NCBI GenBank assembly: GCA_003021045.1
Contig: PXRN01000024.1
Location: forward strand, 1 to 64,000
Reading direction: 5' to 3'
Source of the DNA: Halobacteriales archaeon QS_4_69_34
GTDB taxonomy: Archaea > Halobacteriota > Halobacteria > Halobacteriales > Halococcaceae
DNA length: 64,000 nt
The notes beneath the pieces are model-generated. The model saw only the letters and a list, made by a program, of their open reading frames with translations. It searched no databases and was not told the DNA's origin. Of the stretch, positions 44,509 through 53,257 are shown in pieces. How positions within the stretch are numbered: the stretch's first letter is position 1; each line of letters opens with the position of its first letter. The position numbers were made by a program, and so were the translations under genes.

Positions 44509-46835
44509 GGCCGGAACCCCTCCAGGTCCCAGAACTCACGGAAGAAGTCGGCCCACTCCGCGGACTGCTCGAACACCCCCGAGTACATCCACTCGACCGG
44601 ATCGCTGTAATCGCCCTCCTGGAGCCGGTCGCGCTCTTGCTCGTAGAACTCCTCGAAGGGCACGCTCTCCTCGCGTCGGCGCTCGCGGATCTCCGCCTGG
44701 CGCTCCTCGGTGGCGTCCTCGTCGACGGTGAACTCTCGCTCGTCGGCGTCGTGCTCGCCGGCGACACCGTAGACGTTCTCGACGATCTCCGGGGTGAAGA
44801 TGCCGTCCTCTATGTCCTCGATGAGCTTCTCGACGTCGCGGTCGAGCGGGTCACCCCAGCCCGGCCCGCCGCCCATCTTGTAGTGTAGCAGGTCGTAGTT
44901 GTCGAACTCCTCGGGCCAGAACAACCCGTGTTCGGTGCGGGTGATCTCGCCGTCGATCCGCTCCTCGAAGCTCCCCGGCGGCGAGTCACCGACGGGATAG
45001 GGCTCTTCGTTCACCGTTCGACTCGCCAGATCGGTGTCGTGAGCGCGCACGGAGTAGCGCGTCGCACCCGGGTAGCCCCCGGACATCCCGGAGGTGTCGA
45101 ACGCGCAGTTGGGCTGGGCGAGGTTGTACAGCGAGACGTCCTCGCTGCCCATGAGGGTGTAGACGCCCTCCCAGCCCGAGCCACCCCGGTACTTCCCGTG
45201 GCCCGCGGTGTTCGGTTTCACGCTGCGGGCCAGCTGCATGAGCCCCCACTGGACCTCCTCCCACTCCTCGACGTCTCCCAGATCGCTTTCGGGGTTCCAC
45301 ATCGCGTAGCCGTAGTCGAGGCCGTCGCCCACGGCGCTCGCGCCCAGCCCCTGACACGAGAGCTCGAAGGGACCGACGGGGAAGTAATCGCCCACCGCGT
45401 CGGGGATCGTCTCGGCGAACGACTTCATCAGCCGCCCCCCGCCCTGCACCGCGTCGGAGGTGTTGCTGTAGCCCGTCACGACCTCCTCGCGGAAGCCGCG
45501 CGCGAAAAAGGCCCGCGAGAGATTCGTCCAGACGGACTGGTAGGTCGGGATGATCGTCCCCCACGCGGTGTGGTAGGACAGGCCCGGGTCCTGGGGGTTC
45601 GTCACCGAGCCCTCGGGGAAGTGGGTGTCGACCGCGAAGTAGGAGCCGTCGTTGACCTTCCCGTCGTGGAGCAGACACTGGGTCATCGACACCCAGAGGC
45701 CGCCCTCCATCGAGCCCTCCGCGGCGTTGAACGAGTGTGGCCCCGGCGGGCTCGCACCCTCCATGTCGAGCGCGAGCCCGCCGTCGGCGTCGACCTCGAT
45801 CTCGACGGGGAGGTGGTTGAGCATGTCCTGCTGGGAGCCGGGCTGCCACGCCTCCTCCTCGAATGGGGCGTCGGCGAAGCTCACCTCCCGATACGTCCCG
45901 GGGAAGAGTCGCTCCTCGACGCGGGAGTTCAGCGTGCGCTGGCCCTCCTCGACGGCCTCGTACATGAACTGCTTGAACGACTCGATGCCGGCGTCGTCGA
46001 TCATGCCGTGCACCGCATCCCGGATCAGGTGACAGCCCGCGAGCCGACATTTCTCGTCGAGATCCCAGTACATCGGCGTGCGCGTCCCGCGCTCGCCCCG
46101 TTCCTTCCAGTCCTGGTAGAGGCGATCGTTCTCGCCGATCTTCTCGCAGGTGGCGTACAGGCCGTCCTCGTGGCGATTCGTCGAGGCGACCTGGTCGTGG
46201 CCCCGCGTCATCCCCCCGATGTCGATCTCGTGGGTGACGCCGTCGGCCCACGCGACGAGCTCGCCGTCGTGGAAGATCGGCACGAAGGTGTGGACGTCGG
46301 TGGTGTGAACGTTGCCGAGGTCGTTGTCGTTGTTACAGAAGACGTCGCCCGGCTGGATGGTCCGATCGTGCTCGTAGTCCTCCTCGATCATGTACTTGAT
46401 CGCCATGCTCCCGGTGTGGACGTGGACGATGATGCCCGTCGAGACGGCGACGCAGTCGCCCTCGGGGGTGTAGACCTGGAAGCACAGCTCGCCGATCTCA
46501 CGGACGATCGGTGAGGCGGAGACGTGTAGCGCGGTCTCGCGGGCGGAGACGAGCGCCCCGCGCAGCCGGGAGAACAGCTGCTCGTACTCGAAGCGGTCGT
46601 TCTCCTTCATCGAGAGCTCGTCGAGCCCGCGGTAGTGGCCCGTCTCTTCCAGTTGAGACTCGCTCTCGTCGAGCATCTCCTGGAGCGTCGCGCCGTCCCA
46701 GCCGATGGGGGGTTCCACGCTCTCGGCCTCGGCCCGCTTTTGATCGGAGACGTCGAGGCCGGCGTCCGACGTGGCGGGATCCGCCTCGGCGTTCGGTACG
46801 TCCGGTTCGTCGTCGCGTCGTTCCTGTTGGCTCAT
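44505..46835 (-). CDS. acxB: Acetone carboxylase alpha subunit (hydantoinase B/HyuB-like)
   Basis: A 776-aa HyuB-type subunit from ATG 46835. Seen: 'LRGALVSARETALHVSASPI' (about 88), 'PGDVFCNNDNDLGNVHTTDV' (about 150-169), 'TRGHDQVASTNRHEDGL', and the C-terminal 'GGSGWEGVYTL' and 'HYKMGGGPGWGDPLDRDVEK'. With HyuA-like AcxA and AcxC it forms the (alpha-beta-gamma)2 enzyme that carboxylates acetone to acetoacetate using ATP, with a metal centre (Mn in the bacterial enzyme). Size and the presence of all three genes favour acetone carboxylase over 5-oxoprolinase or hydantoinase. Related ketone carboxylases remain possible. Confidence 0.88.
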   Translation of the reverse strand: MSQQERRDDEPDVPNAEADPATSDAGLDVSDQKRAEAESVEPPIGWDGATLQEMLDESESQLEETGHYRGLDELSMKENDRFEYEQLFSRLRGALVSARETALHVSASPIVREIGELCFQVYTPEGDCVAVSTGIIVHVHTGSMAIKYMIEEDYEHDRTIQPGDVFCNNDNDLGNVHTTDVHTFVPIFHDGELVAWADGVTHEIDIGGMTRGHDQVASTNRHEDGLYATCEKIGENDRLYQDWKERGERGTRTPMYWDLDEKCRLAGCHLIRDAVHGMIDDAGIESFKQFMYEAVEEGQRTLNSRVEERLFPGTYREVSFADAPFEEEAWQPGSQQDMLNHLPVEIEVDADGGLALDMEGASPPGPHSFNAAEGSMEGGLWVSMTQCLLHDGKVNDGSYFAVDTHFPEGSVTNPQDPGLSYHTAWGTIIPTYQSVWTNLSRAFFARGFREEVVTGYSNTSDAVQGGGRLMKSFAETIPDAVGDYFPVGPFELSCQGLGASAVGDGLDYGYAMWNPESDLGDVEEWEEVQWGLMQLARSVKPNTAGHGKYRGGSGWEGVYTLMGSEDVSLYNLAQPNCAFDTSGMSGGYPGATRYSVRAHDTDLASRTVNEEPYPVGDSPPGSFEERIDGEITRTEHGLFWPEEFDNYDLLHYKMGGGPGWGDPLDRDVEKLIEDIEDGIFTPEIVENVYGVAGEHDADEREFTVDEDATEERQAEIRERRREESVPFEEFYEQERDRLQEGDYSDPVEWMYSGVFEQSAEWADFFREFWDLEGFRP

Positions 46836-46923
46836 GTGGTGGTCCTCGCCGCGTCCGTCCGGCTCGCTGTCCGTTCTTCCCGGCTCGCGGTCCGATCGCC
46901 CGGCTCCTCGCCCGGATTCGGGC

Positions 46924-49086
46924 TCACCGGTCTGCCTCCTGGAGGTGGTAGATGCGGTGCTCGTCGAGCGGGGCCGTATAGCCCGGCGGGACGAGCATCG
47001 TCGTCGCCGGTGCCTCGACGACGGCCGGGCCGTCGACGCGGTTGCCGGGGACGAGCGCCTCCATGTCCCACAGCGCCGCGTCGTGCCAGTCGCCCGCCCA
47101 GTAGATCGGGCGCTCGCCACGGCTCGCGTCCTCGGGCGGCGTCGCTCTCCCCGTCTCCTCCTGTGGGAGCGACGGCTTCGGCGAGGGCGCGACGCCCGTC
47201 CCGACGGCCATCGTGACCTGGTAGCCGTTCTCCTTGGAACGAGCGGCGCGCTTGAATACGCGCCCGAACTCCTCCTCGAACTTCTCGATGATGGCCTCGA
47301 GGTCCTCGACGTCGAGTTCGCCGTCCCAGACGCCCTCCGGAACTCTGACTTCGAGGTCGTCGAGCATCCCCGTGTACTGAGCGCGGATCGCGGGCCGGAA
47401 CTCCATCTCCGCGGGATCGATGCCGTCGCGCTCGAAGGCGTCGGCCGCCTGCTCGCGCAGGCCCCGGAAGACTTCCGTGAGCCGGTCGGCCACCTCGCTC
47501 GCGTTGCTCCGATCGGGCTGGAGGATGACGTCGAGCGAGCGGTCGTAGCGGTAGGCGTCGTCGGCACACGCACAGCCAAACGCCGAGAACGCCGCGGCCC
47601 AGTCCGGCACCAGCACGTCCTTGAAATCGAGCGGGGCGGTGTAGCCCGCCGCGTGGAGTGGCCCGCCGCCACCGTAGGAGACTAGGTGATAGTTCTCCGG
47701 GCTGTATCCGAGCCCGAGCACCATCGAGCGGAGCTCGTTGGCCATGTCGCGCTCGACGACGTCGAGCACGCCGCGGGCGGTCTCGTGGAGGTCCTCGCCG
47801 AGCGGGCCGGCGACCTGCTCTTCGAGGACCGCCTCGGCACGGTCGAGGTCGAGCGGGATGTCCCCTCCCAAGAACCGATCGGGGTTCAGGTAGCCCAACA
47901 CCGCGGTGCAGTCCGTCACCGTGGGGGTTTCGAGCCCGGACTCCTCGTTTGCGACGCCGACGAGGTAGCCCGCGCTGTCGGGCCCCACCTCCAGTCGATC
48001 CGAGGCGGGATCGACCCGGACGTAACTGCCCGTCCCGCTTCCGATCGAATCGAGCGCGGTCATCGGGATGTTCACGAGAAACTGGGCGAGGCTCTGGTCC
48101 CACCGCGTGGGGTAGTGACCCTCGGTGATGAGGCTCACGTCGAAGCTCGTGCCGCCCACGTCGGAACAGACCAGGTTCGAGAGCCCGAGCTCCTCGGCGA
48201 GGTACTCCGCGCCGAAGACCCCGCCGATCGGCCCCGAGAGCATCGTCTCGGCCAGCCAGTCGTGGTCGGGCGAGACCGTCCCGCCCGACGAGGAGAGCAC
48301 CCGGAAGGGGGCCTCGGCCCCGCGGTCCTCGAAGGCGTCCCGGATGCCGTAGAGCTGCTCGCGCGAGGGCTCGACCGCGTAGGCTTCGAGGACGAGCGTG
48401 TTCAGCCGCGGCGTCTCGCCCTTGACCGGGTTCTGCTCGGCCGAGAGCCAGACGGGGACGTCGACGCCTCGTTCCTCCATGACCTCCGTGGCGATCTCGC
48501 GGACCCGTGTCTCCTGACTGGGGTTCGCGTAGGAGTAGATGAGACAGACACAGATGACGCGCACGTCCTGGTCGAGCAGGTCGTGAACCGCCTCCCGAAC
48601 CTCCTCCTCGTAGAGGCCGATGACGTCGATGCCCTGCATGTTCGTCCGTCCCCGTACCCCGCGGATGTTCTCGCGGGGGACGATCGGCTCGGGGTGTTCG
48701 TGCTCGCGGGCGTGGAGCCGGCCGGCGTAGGAGAGGTCGGCCCACGACTGGATCCCCCGGCCCATCCGGTGGCTGTCCTCGAAGCCTCGGTTGGTGATCA
48801 CGCCGATGTCCCCGTGACCCTCGCGTTCGAGCAGCCGGTTGAGCATCGCCGTCCCGGAGTAGACGATGCCCGCGAGCGACTCGCTGCCCGTGTCGACGCC
48901 GGCGTCCCACCGTTCGAGGGCGTCGCCGAACGATCCGATCACGCCCTCCGATTCGTCCTCCGGCGTGGTCTGGGCCTTCCCGACGGTGTAGTTCGCCTGC
49001 CTGTCGACGACGAACGCGTCGGTCATCGTCCCGCCCGTGTCGAGCGCGAGCAGCTCGGGATCGTGGCCGGCCCGCTTCGAGCTCAT
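46924..49086 (-). CDS. acxA: Acetone carboxylase beta subunit (hydantoinase A/HyuA-like)
   Basis: A 720-aa ASKHA-fold subunit from ATG 49086. The N-terminal ATP motif 'LLALDTGGTMTDAFVVD' (about 12-28), 'IVYSGTAMLNRLLERE', 'LSSSGGTVSPDHDWLAETML' with 'SGPIGGVFGAEYLAEE', and 'VCSDVGGTSFDVSLITEG' (about 310-327) are typical, as is 'YGGGGPLHAAGY' (about 475). It phosphorylates the ketone and bicarbonate in the carboxylase cycle. It is first of the operon acxA-acxB-acxC-ligase, 88 nt before acxB, and faces the divergent HTH gene across 518 nt. Confidence 0.88.
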   Translation of the reverse strand: MSSKRAGHDPELLALDTGGTMTDAFVVDRQANYTVGKAQTTPEDESEGVIGSFGDALERWDAGVDTGSESLAGIVYSGTAMLNRLLEREGHGDIGVITNRGFEDSHRMGRGIQSWADLSYAGRLHAREHEHPEPIVPRENIRGVRGRTNMQGIDVIGLYEEEVREAVHDLLDQDVRVICVCLIYSYANPSQETRVREIATEVMEERGVDVPVWLSAEQNPVKGETPRLNTLVLEAYAVEPSREQLYGIRDAFEDRGAEAPFRVLSSSGGTVSPDHDWLAETMLSGPIGGVFGAEYLAEELGLSNLVCSDVGGTSFDVSLITEGHYPTRWDQSLAQFLVNIPMTALDSIGSGTGSYVRVDPASDRLEVGPDSAGYLVGVANEESGLETPTVTDCTAVLGYLNPDRFLGGDIPLDLDRAEAVLEEQVAGPLGEDLHETARGVLDVVERDMANELRSMVLGLGYSPENYHLVSYGGGGPLHAAGYTAPLDFKDVLVPDWAAAFSAFGCACADDAYRYDRSLDVILQPDRSNASEVADRLTEVFRGLREQAADAFERDGIDPAEMEFRPAIRAQYTGMLDDLEVRVPEGVWDGELDVEDLEAIIEKFEEEFGRVFKRAARSKENGYQVTMAVGTGVAPSPKPSLPQEETGRATPPEDASRGERPIYWAGDWHDAALWDMEALVPGNRVDGPAVVEAPATTMLVPPGYTAPLDEHRIYHLQEADR

Positions 49087-49604
49087 CGGCAGCCCCTCCT
49101 ACGGTGTTCTCTCCCCCTCGCCGTCGCCCCGCCACCGGGACCGGCGGCCAGTGCGGTTCGTGCTCTTTGGGTCGCGCTCCCCGCGTCCGAGTCGGGGGCA
49201 CGTCCTTCCGCCGTGCCCTCGATAGCGGGGGCGAGGAGGCCCAGCTCTGCCGGCTTCTCAGTCGGCGACCGAGTGTGTACTCTCATGGCTGGTTCGGATC
49301 GGCCGCCCCTCCGTTCGTGTTCCGTGTGAATCCATGTCGCTGCACGAGCTACCATGGCGCCCGATTTCCGAAAACGTTTTGTCCGATCATGATCGGCTAC
49401 TTTTATGCTACTCCCGCCCGTGGAGCTTCCCGCCCCGGCGCGAAGCCACCGACCCGGCGCCCAGCGGACCGGCCCGGGGCGGGTCGCTCCCGCCGTCGTG
49501 CGAACGGAGCGGGGCAGCGATGAGATGGGACTGGATACCGCTCTCGCCGACTCACGGGAAAACGTCTCCCGCGGCCCGGGCCGGGGCCGTGACGTCGACG
49601 CCCG
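49087..49604. other. Divergent acx / HTH regulator intergenic region
   Basis: 518 nt. Contains the two palindromes at 49372-49396 next to a TATA-like 'cttttatgc' (49399-49407). Short frames here, including one ending in ATGA at the HTH start (49525-49608), are Arg/Pro-rich and I do not call them genes. Confidence 0.4.
49372..49396. promoter_or_regulatory. Paired palindromes, candidate operator of the acx locus
   Basis: 'aaaacgtttt' (49372-49381) and 'ccgatcatgatcgg' (49383-49396) are perfect palindromes one base apart. A TATA-like element follows. They lie between the divergent acx operon and HTH regulator, where a controlling protein would bind. Confidence 0.5.
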
Positions 49605-50288
49605 ATGACGACAGAGCACGCGCAGGTCAAACGCCTCCGGCTCAAGACGACCCCACGACGGGAGCGGTTTCATCCCATCGAACGGCCCTTCGCGGTGGCC
49701 GAGGACGTGCGACGCGAAGCAGTCCTCGACATCCGGCTCGTCGATTCCCGGACGGCCATCGTACTCTACCTGTGCAGCGGCGATCCCGCCGCCGTACGGC
49801 GAGCCTACGGGAGCGAGGCGGTCGAGGAATGGGCGCACAGCTACCAGCTGTTCGGGCACGGCGACGACGTGCTGGGATACATCCAGTTCGAGCTGAACGA
49901 CGTCATTCGCGGCTGGCTGGAGCTACAGCGCGAACACAGGATACTCTACAGGCATCCGACGGCGTACACCCGGGACGGCGGCGCGTCGCTGACGCTGATC
50001 GGCGAAACGGAGGGGTTACAGAACGCCGTCGAGTCCCTCGGGGACTGGGTCGACGTCACCGTCATGCAGGTCGGCGAGTACTGGGCGGGCGAGGAGCGGC
50101 TGTTCCACCTGCTCACCGAGCGCCAACGCGAGACGCTGCGGGCCGCGATCGAGGCGGGCTACTACGAGTCGCCCCGTCAGGCGACCCACGACGACGTCGC
50201 GGCGGCGCTCGATCGAACCACCGCGACGGTCGCCGAACACCTGCAGAAAGTCGAGTCGACCGTCCTCCACGAGATCCTGCCGGGGTGA
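49605..50288 (+). CDS. HTH-10 (bacterio-opsin activator-type) transcription regulator
   Basis: A 227-aa protein starting 'MTTEHAQVKRLRLKTTPRRE'. The N-terminal ~150 residues form a haloarchaeal sensor-like alpha/beta domain. The C-terminus carries the HTH-10 domain: 'LTERQRETLRAAIEAGYYES', 'PRQATHDDVAAALDRTTATV' and 'AEHLQKVESTVLHEIL' (about 168-222). Bat-type regulators activate or repress nearby catabolic or phototrophy genes. Its divergent position beside acxABC makes it the likely regulator of acetone use, perhaps sensing a ketone or an intermediate; this is inference. The CDS lies about 200 nt downstream of the candidate operator. Confidence 0.85.
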   Translation: MTTEHAQVKRLRLKTTPRRERFHPIERPFAVAEDVRREAVLDIRLVDSRTAIVLYLCSGDPAAVRRAYGSEAVEEWAHSYQLFGHGDDVLGYIQFELNDVIRGWLELQREHRILYRHPTAYTRDGGASLTLIGETEGLQNAVESLGDWVDVTVMQVGEYWAGEERLFHLLTERQRETLRAAIEAGYYESPRQATHDDVAAALDRTTATVAEHLQKVESTVLHEILPG

Positions 50289-50450
50289 GCCATCCCGGCC
50301 ATCGGTCGCCATCGCCGGGCAGTGCGACGACGCTCATCGCCGACGGGACGGTCGTCTCCCGGCTGCGTGCGTCGTGAGTGGCGATAGGGGGAAGGAGAAC
50401 GAAAGAGAGATCGAGGGAGAGAGAAGGGAGAAGGGAAAAGCTCCGGACGC

Positions 50451-51392
50451 TCACTCGGCCGTCGGGTGCTCGGCGTCGAGCAGGTCGGCCGCATCCGCGT
50501 TCGGGTCCCTGTCGTCGTCCGCGCTGGCTTCGGCGTCGCGTCCGTCCCCGCTACCGGGGCTTACGCTGCCGGTACGGTAGCCGTGCAGATCGAGGGTGAC
50601 GTGCTCGAAGCCCAGATCGGCGAGGTGCTCGCGGGCCGCGCGGGCGAACGCGGGATCGAGCGCGGCTTCCAGTTCGTCGGGCGCGACCTCGATGCGCGCG
50701 AGGCCGTCGTGGTCGCGCACGCGAAAGCCCTCGAAGCCCCACGTCCGGAGCAGGGTTTCGGCCCTCTCGACCCGGGTGAGTCGTTCCTCGGTTACGTCGA
50801 GTCCCGTGGGGATGCGCGAGGAGAGACACGCCATCGCGGGCTTTTCCGCGACCGAGAGGTCGTAGCGGCGGGCGATCTCGCGTACCTCCTCCTTGTCGAT
50901 GCCGTGCTCCAGGAGGGGCGAGTAGGCGTCGAGCTCGGCGACCGCGCGCAGGCCCGGCCGGTGGCCCGCGCCCGGATCGTCGGCGTTCGTCCCGTCACAG
51001 ACGGTCTCGATCCCCAGCTCCCGGGCCGTGTCGAACATCGCCCCGAGGCGCATCGTCCGGCAGTGATAGCACCGGTCGGCGTCGTTGGCGACGAATTGCT
51101 CACTACTGAGCTCGGAGAACTCGACGACCTCGTGACGGACGCCGATCTCCTCGGCGACCCGCGTCGCGTCCGCGAGCTCGGCCTCCGGGAGGGTCTCGCT
51201 CTTGGCCGTGCAGGCCACCGCGCGCTCGCCGAGCGCCTCGCTTGCGAGGGCGGCGACGACGCTCGAATCCACGCCGCCGGAGAAGGCGACCAGCACGCCG
51301 TCGCGCTCGGCGAGGTCCGCACGCGCGGCAGCCAGCTTTGCTTCGACCGTGGGTTCGTCGGCGCTCGTAGCCGACGTCTCGGCTGCGGTCAT
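50451..51392 (-). CDS. larE: LarE-type ATP-dependent sulfur transferase
   Basis: A 313-aa PP-loop protein from ATG 51392. The ATP-pyrophosphatase motif is 'VLVAFSGGVDSSVVAALASE' (about 34-53). Cysteines lie in 'ADRCYHCRTMRLGAM' (Cys-x-x-Cys, about 108-111) and 'EKPAMACLSSRIPTGLDVTE' (about 188). The last equals the sacrificed cysteine of Lactiplantibacillus LarE. Together the three match the variant that holds a [4Fe-4S] cluster and delivers sulfur catalytically. LarE converts a pyridinium dicarboxylate mononucleotide to the thio-form for the nickel-pincer cofactor. No larA, larB or larC is in the window. The C-terminal ~45 residues are an acidic tail. Confidence 0.85.
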   Translation of the reverse strand: MTAAETSATSADEPTVEAKLAAARADLAERDGVLVAFSGGVDSSVVAALASEALGERAVACTAKSETLPEAELADATRVAEEIGVRHEVVEFSELSSEQFVANDADRCYHCRTMRLGAMFDTARELGIETVCDGTNADDPGAGHRPGLRAVAELDAYSPLLEHGIDKEEVREIARRYDLSVAEKPAMACLSSRIPTGLDVTEERLTRVERAETLLRTWGFEGFRVRDHDGLARIEVAPDELEAALDPAFARAAREHLADLGFEHVTLDLHGYRTGSVSPGSGDGRDAEASADDDRDPNADAADLLDAEHPTAE

Positions 51393-51745
51393 GCTACGGG
51401 GTCGTCCGTCCGCGGGCAAAAGCCCGTTGTCCCCGGTATCGCACGGGCCATGAGACAGAGCCGTGACAGAGCGCTGGGAAGTCCGGTCCTGAGAGACGGG
51501 AGCGCGATCTTCGAGTCCCGGACGGAACGAGACGACCGCGAGTTCCGGGCCGAGCGAAGCGACGACGACCGCGAGGGCCGATACGCACGAGAGACCGCAC
51601 CGCCCCGCTGCCGCGCCGCCCGCTGCCACACCGCGAGCGCGCGCCGACTGCGCCTCCTCCCGCGACCGCACCTCCGCTCCGTGATCGCCCGCCCGTGACT
51701 GCCACACCTGAACGTGCTTCCGGTCGGTGCTCGCCTTCCTCCTAT
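51393..51745. other. Intergenic region with repeat copy 3
   Basis: 353 nt. No protein-like frame. Most of it is the dispersed repeat copy at 51500-51690. Confidence 0.4.
51500..51690 (+). repeat. Dispersed intergenic repeat, copy 3
   Basis: Carries two 'gacgaccgcgag' blocks (about 51531-51542 and 51563-51574), then 'acgcacgagagaccgcacc' (51582-51600) and 'cccgcgaccgcacc'. The first block is followed by 'gccgagcga', as in the reverse copy at 9965-10125. Confidence 0.5.
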
Positions 51746-51964
51746 TCACTCGCCGAATAGCTCGCGGCGGTGATCGTCGCGAAAGCGCCCGTCGGGGCCC
51801 CTCGTTCGCGGCCTCGCTCACGGCCCGGAACGCCGCCTCGCATCCTTCGAGTGGTACGCCGTGTTCCGTCTCCCCGAAGCGCACGCTTCGGCGGATGGGG
51901 AAGACCTCGCGGCCCGGGACCGACGCGTCCGGCCCGATGAGCCACGTCGCTGGCGTACACCAGT
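51746..51964 (-). pseudogene. Gene remnant, C-terminal fragment with a frameshift
   Basis: Directly after the enoyl-CoA hydratase stop, the minus strand encodes protein-like 'WLIGPDASVPGREVFPIRRS', 'VRFGETEHGVPLEGCEAAFR' and 'AVSEAANEGP', with no start codon. Removing one G from GGGG in 'gaggggcccc' (about 51800) continues it as 'DGRFRDDHRRELFGE' and a stop at 51746. It has the composition of a real haloarchaeal protein, but no family is recognised. It could be a decayed gene or a short downstream gene with a sequencing error. Confidence 0.45.
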
Positions 51965-52759
51965 CTACCGGCCCACGAAGTCCGGCTCGTCGTCCCCGAG
52001 AAACGCGCTGAGGCCCCGAGCGTAGTCCTCAGTCCGGGCCGCATCCGCAATCGACTCGGTCTCGGCTGCGAGCTGTTCTTCGATGCTTTTGTTAAAACTT
52101 TCCGTCAAGAGTTGCTTCGTGACACCCATTGCATGGGTCGGACCAGCCGCGAGTTGGTGTGCCAGTTCGTCGAGTCTGTGGTCGAACTCCTCGCTGGAGA
52201 CGATCTCGTTGGCTAGACCGAGATCAACCGCCTCTTCGGGGCCGATCGGCTCGTCCAACAGCGTGATCTCCTTCGCCTTCCGGAGCCCGACGAGTCGCGG
52301 GAGCCAGAAGGTGGACCCGCCATCACCTGTCATCCCGATGTTAGGGTAAGCGTAGTTCAGCCGCGCCTCGTCGCTGACGAGCACCAGATCCGGCATGATG
52401 GCAAGGCTGAATCCCGCCCCAGCCGCCACGCCGTCGATCCCTCCAACAATGGGTGTTTCCGCCGTATGGAACTGGACGATAGCTTCGTGGAGTCGACCAG
52501 CCAACCGTCGAAGCGTCAGCGCGTCCCTCTCGTCCGCGTCAAGTGGGCTCAAGTCGGCACCGGTGCCGTAGAAATCGCCCTCGTGAGTGAAGACGACGCA
52601 TCTTGCGTTCGGGTCCTCGCTGACGTCGGTGGCAAGCGAGATGAACTCGTTGGCCATCTCCAAGTGGAGTGCGTTGCGGCCCGCGGAACTGTTGAACACG
52701 ACCCGGATGATGCCATCCGAACGGGTGACGTCGAAGTTTTCGTACTCTGTTTGAGGCAT
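51965..52759 (-). CDS. Enoyl-CoA hydratase/isomerase family protein
   Basis: A 264-aa crotonase-fold protein starting 'MPQTEYENFDVTRSDGIIRV'. Seen: 'SSAGRNALHLEMANEF', the acyl-CoA pocket 'GDFYGTGADLSPLDADERDA' (about 62-81), the oxyanion 'DGVAAGAGFSLAIMPDLVLV' (about 108-127) and 'YPNIGMTGDGGSTFWLPRLV' (about 137-156). The position that is Glu in many hydratases lies in 'IGMTGDGGSTFWL', which lacks the usual Glu pair, so isomerase or another crotonase reaction is possible. Third-base use is noticeably more AT-rich than the neighbours, hinting at transfer. TATA-like boxes lie in the 50 nt upstream. Confidence 0.85.
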   Translation of the reverse strand: MPQTEYENFDVTRSDGIIRVVFNSSAGRNALHLEMANEFISLATDVSEDPNARCVVFTHEGDFYGTGADLSPLDADERDALTLRRLAGRLHEAIVQFHTAETPIVGGIDGVAAGAGFSLAIMPDLVLVSDEARLNYAYPNIGMTGDGGSTFWLPRLVGLRKAKEITLLDEPIGPEEAVDLGLANEIVSSEEFDHRLDELAHQLAAGPTHAMGVTKQLLTESFNKSIEEQLAAETESIADAARTEDYARGLSAFLGDDEPDFVGR

Positions 52760-53257
52760 GGTGGCTGGTGATCCGATTATATCCGGCTATCCGATCCGGA
52801 AGCGAACGAATTAAATCTATCGATGCTGTCAACTGTAGCGTTAACACACGGGATGGATGGGAAGGCCGTGCGGAGCGCACAGCCGTGTGTGATGGACGAG
52901 GGTGGAAGCGGCAAGGTAGACGGCTCGAAACGGTCACAGACACGCTCCCGAGCGACGGCGCTCGCAGAGTTTTCGGGGCGTCTCCGCCTCGAATTTCACG
53001 ACACACCGTTCGTCCTCGTCCCCGATTCCACGACGGTCGCGGGTATCGGAGGTCGTGAGGCGCGCGCCTGCACGGGTTCTACCGGCGCGAGGGCGACGTC
53101 GACTTCCGAGAGGACGTGGCGGGGTCGGGCAGCGATGGGTGACCGCGCTCGTCCGTCCGACCCCGTTCTGCCGTCGCGAGCGTCGGCGGTCCAGCCGGGC
53201 GGGCTTGTCATCGACGGCACCGGATACAGTGCCTGCCCGAGCGACGGTGTGGCTGTC
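52760..53257. other. Divergent intergenic region
   Basis: 498 nt. The left part is AT-richer, with 'ccggatataatcgga' and 'gatttaattcg' on the minus strand as promoter elements of the hydratase gene. The rest has no supported gene. Confidence 0.4.

Noticed and set aside
49405-49608. 67-codon frame ending in ATGA at the HTH gene start
   Set aside because: Pro/Arg/Gly-rich, begins within the TATA-like element, and has no recognisable fold. The overlap may be chance.
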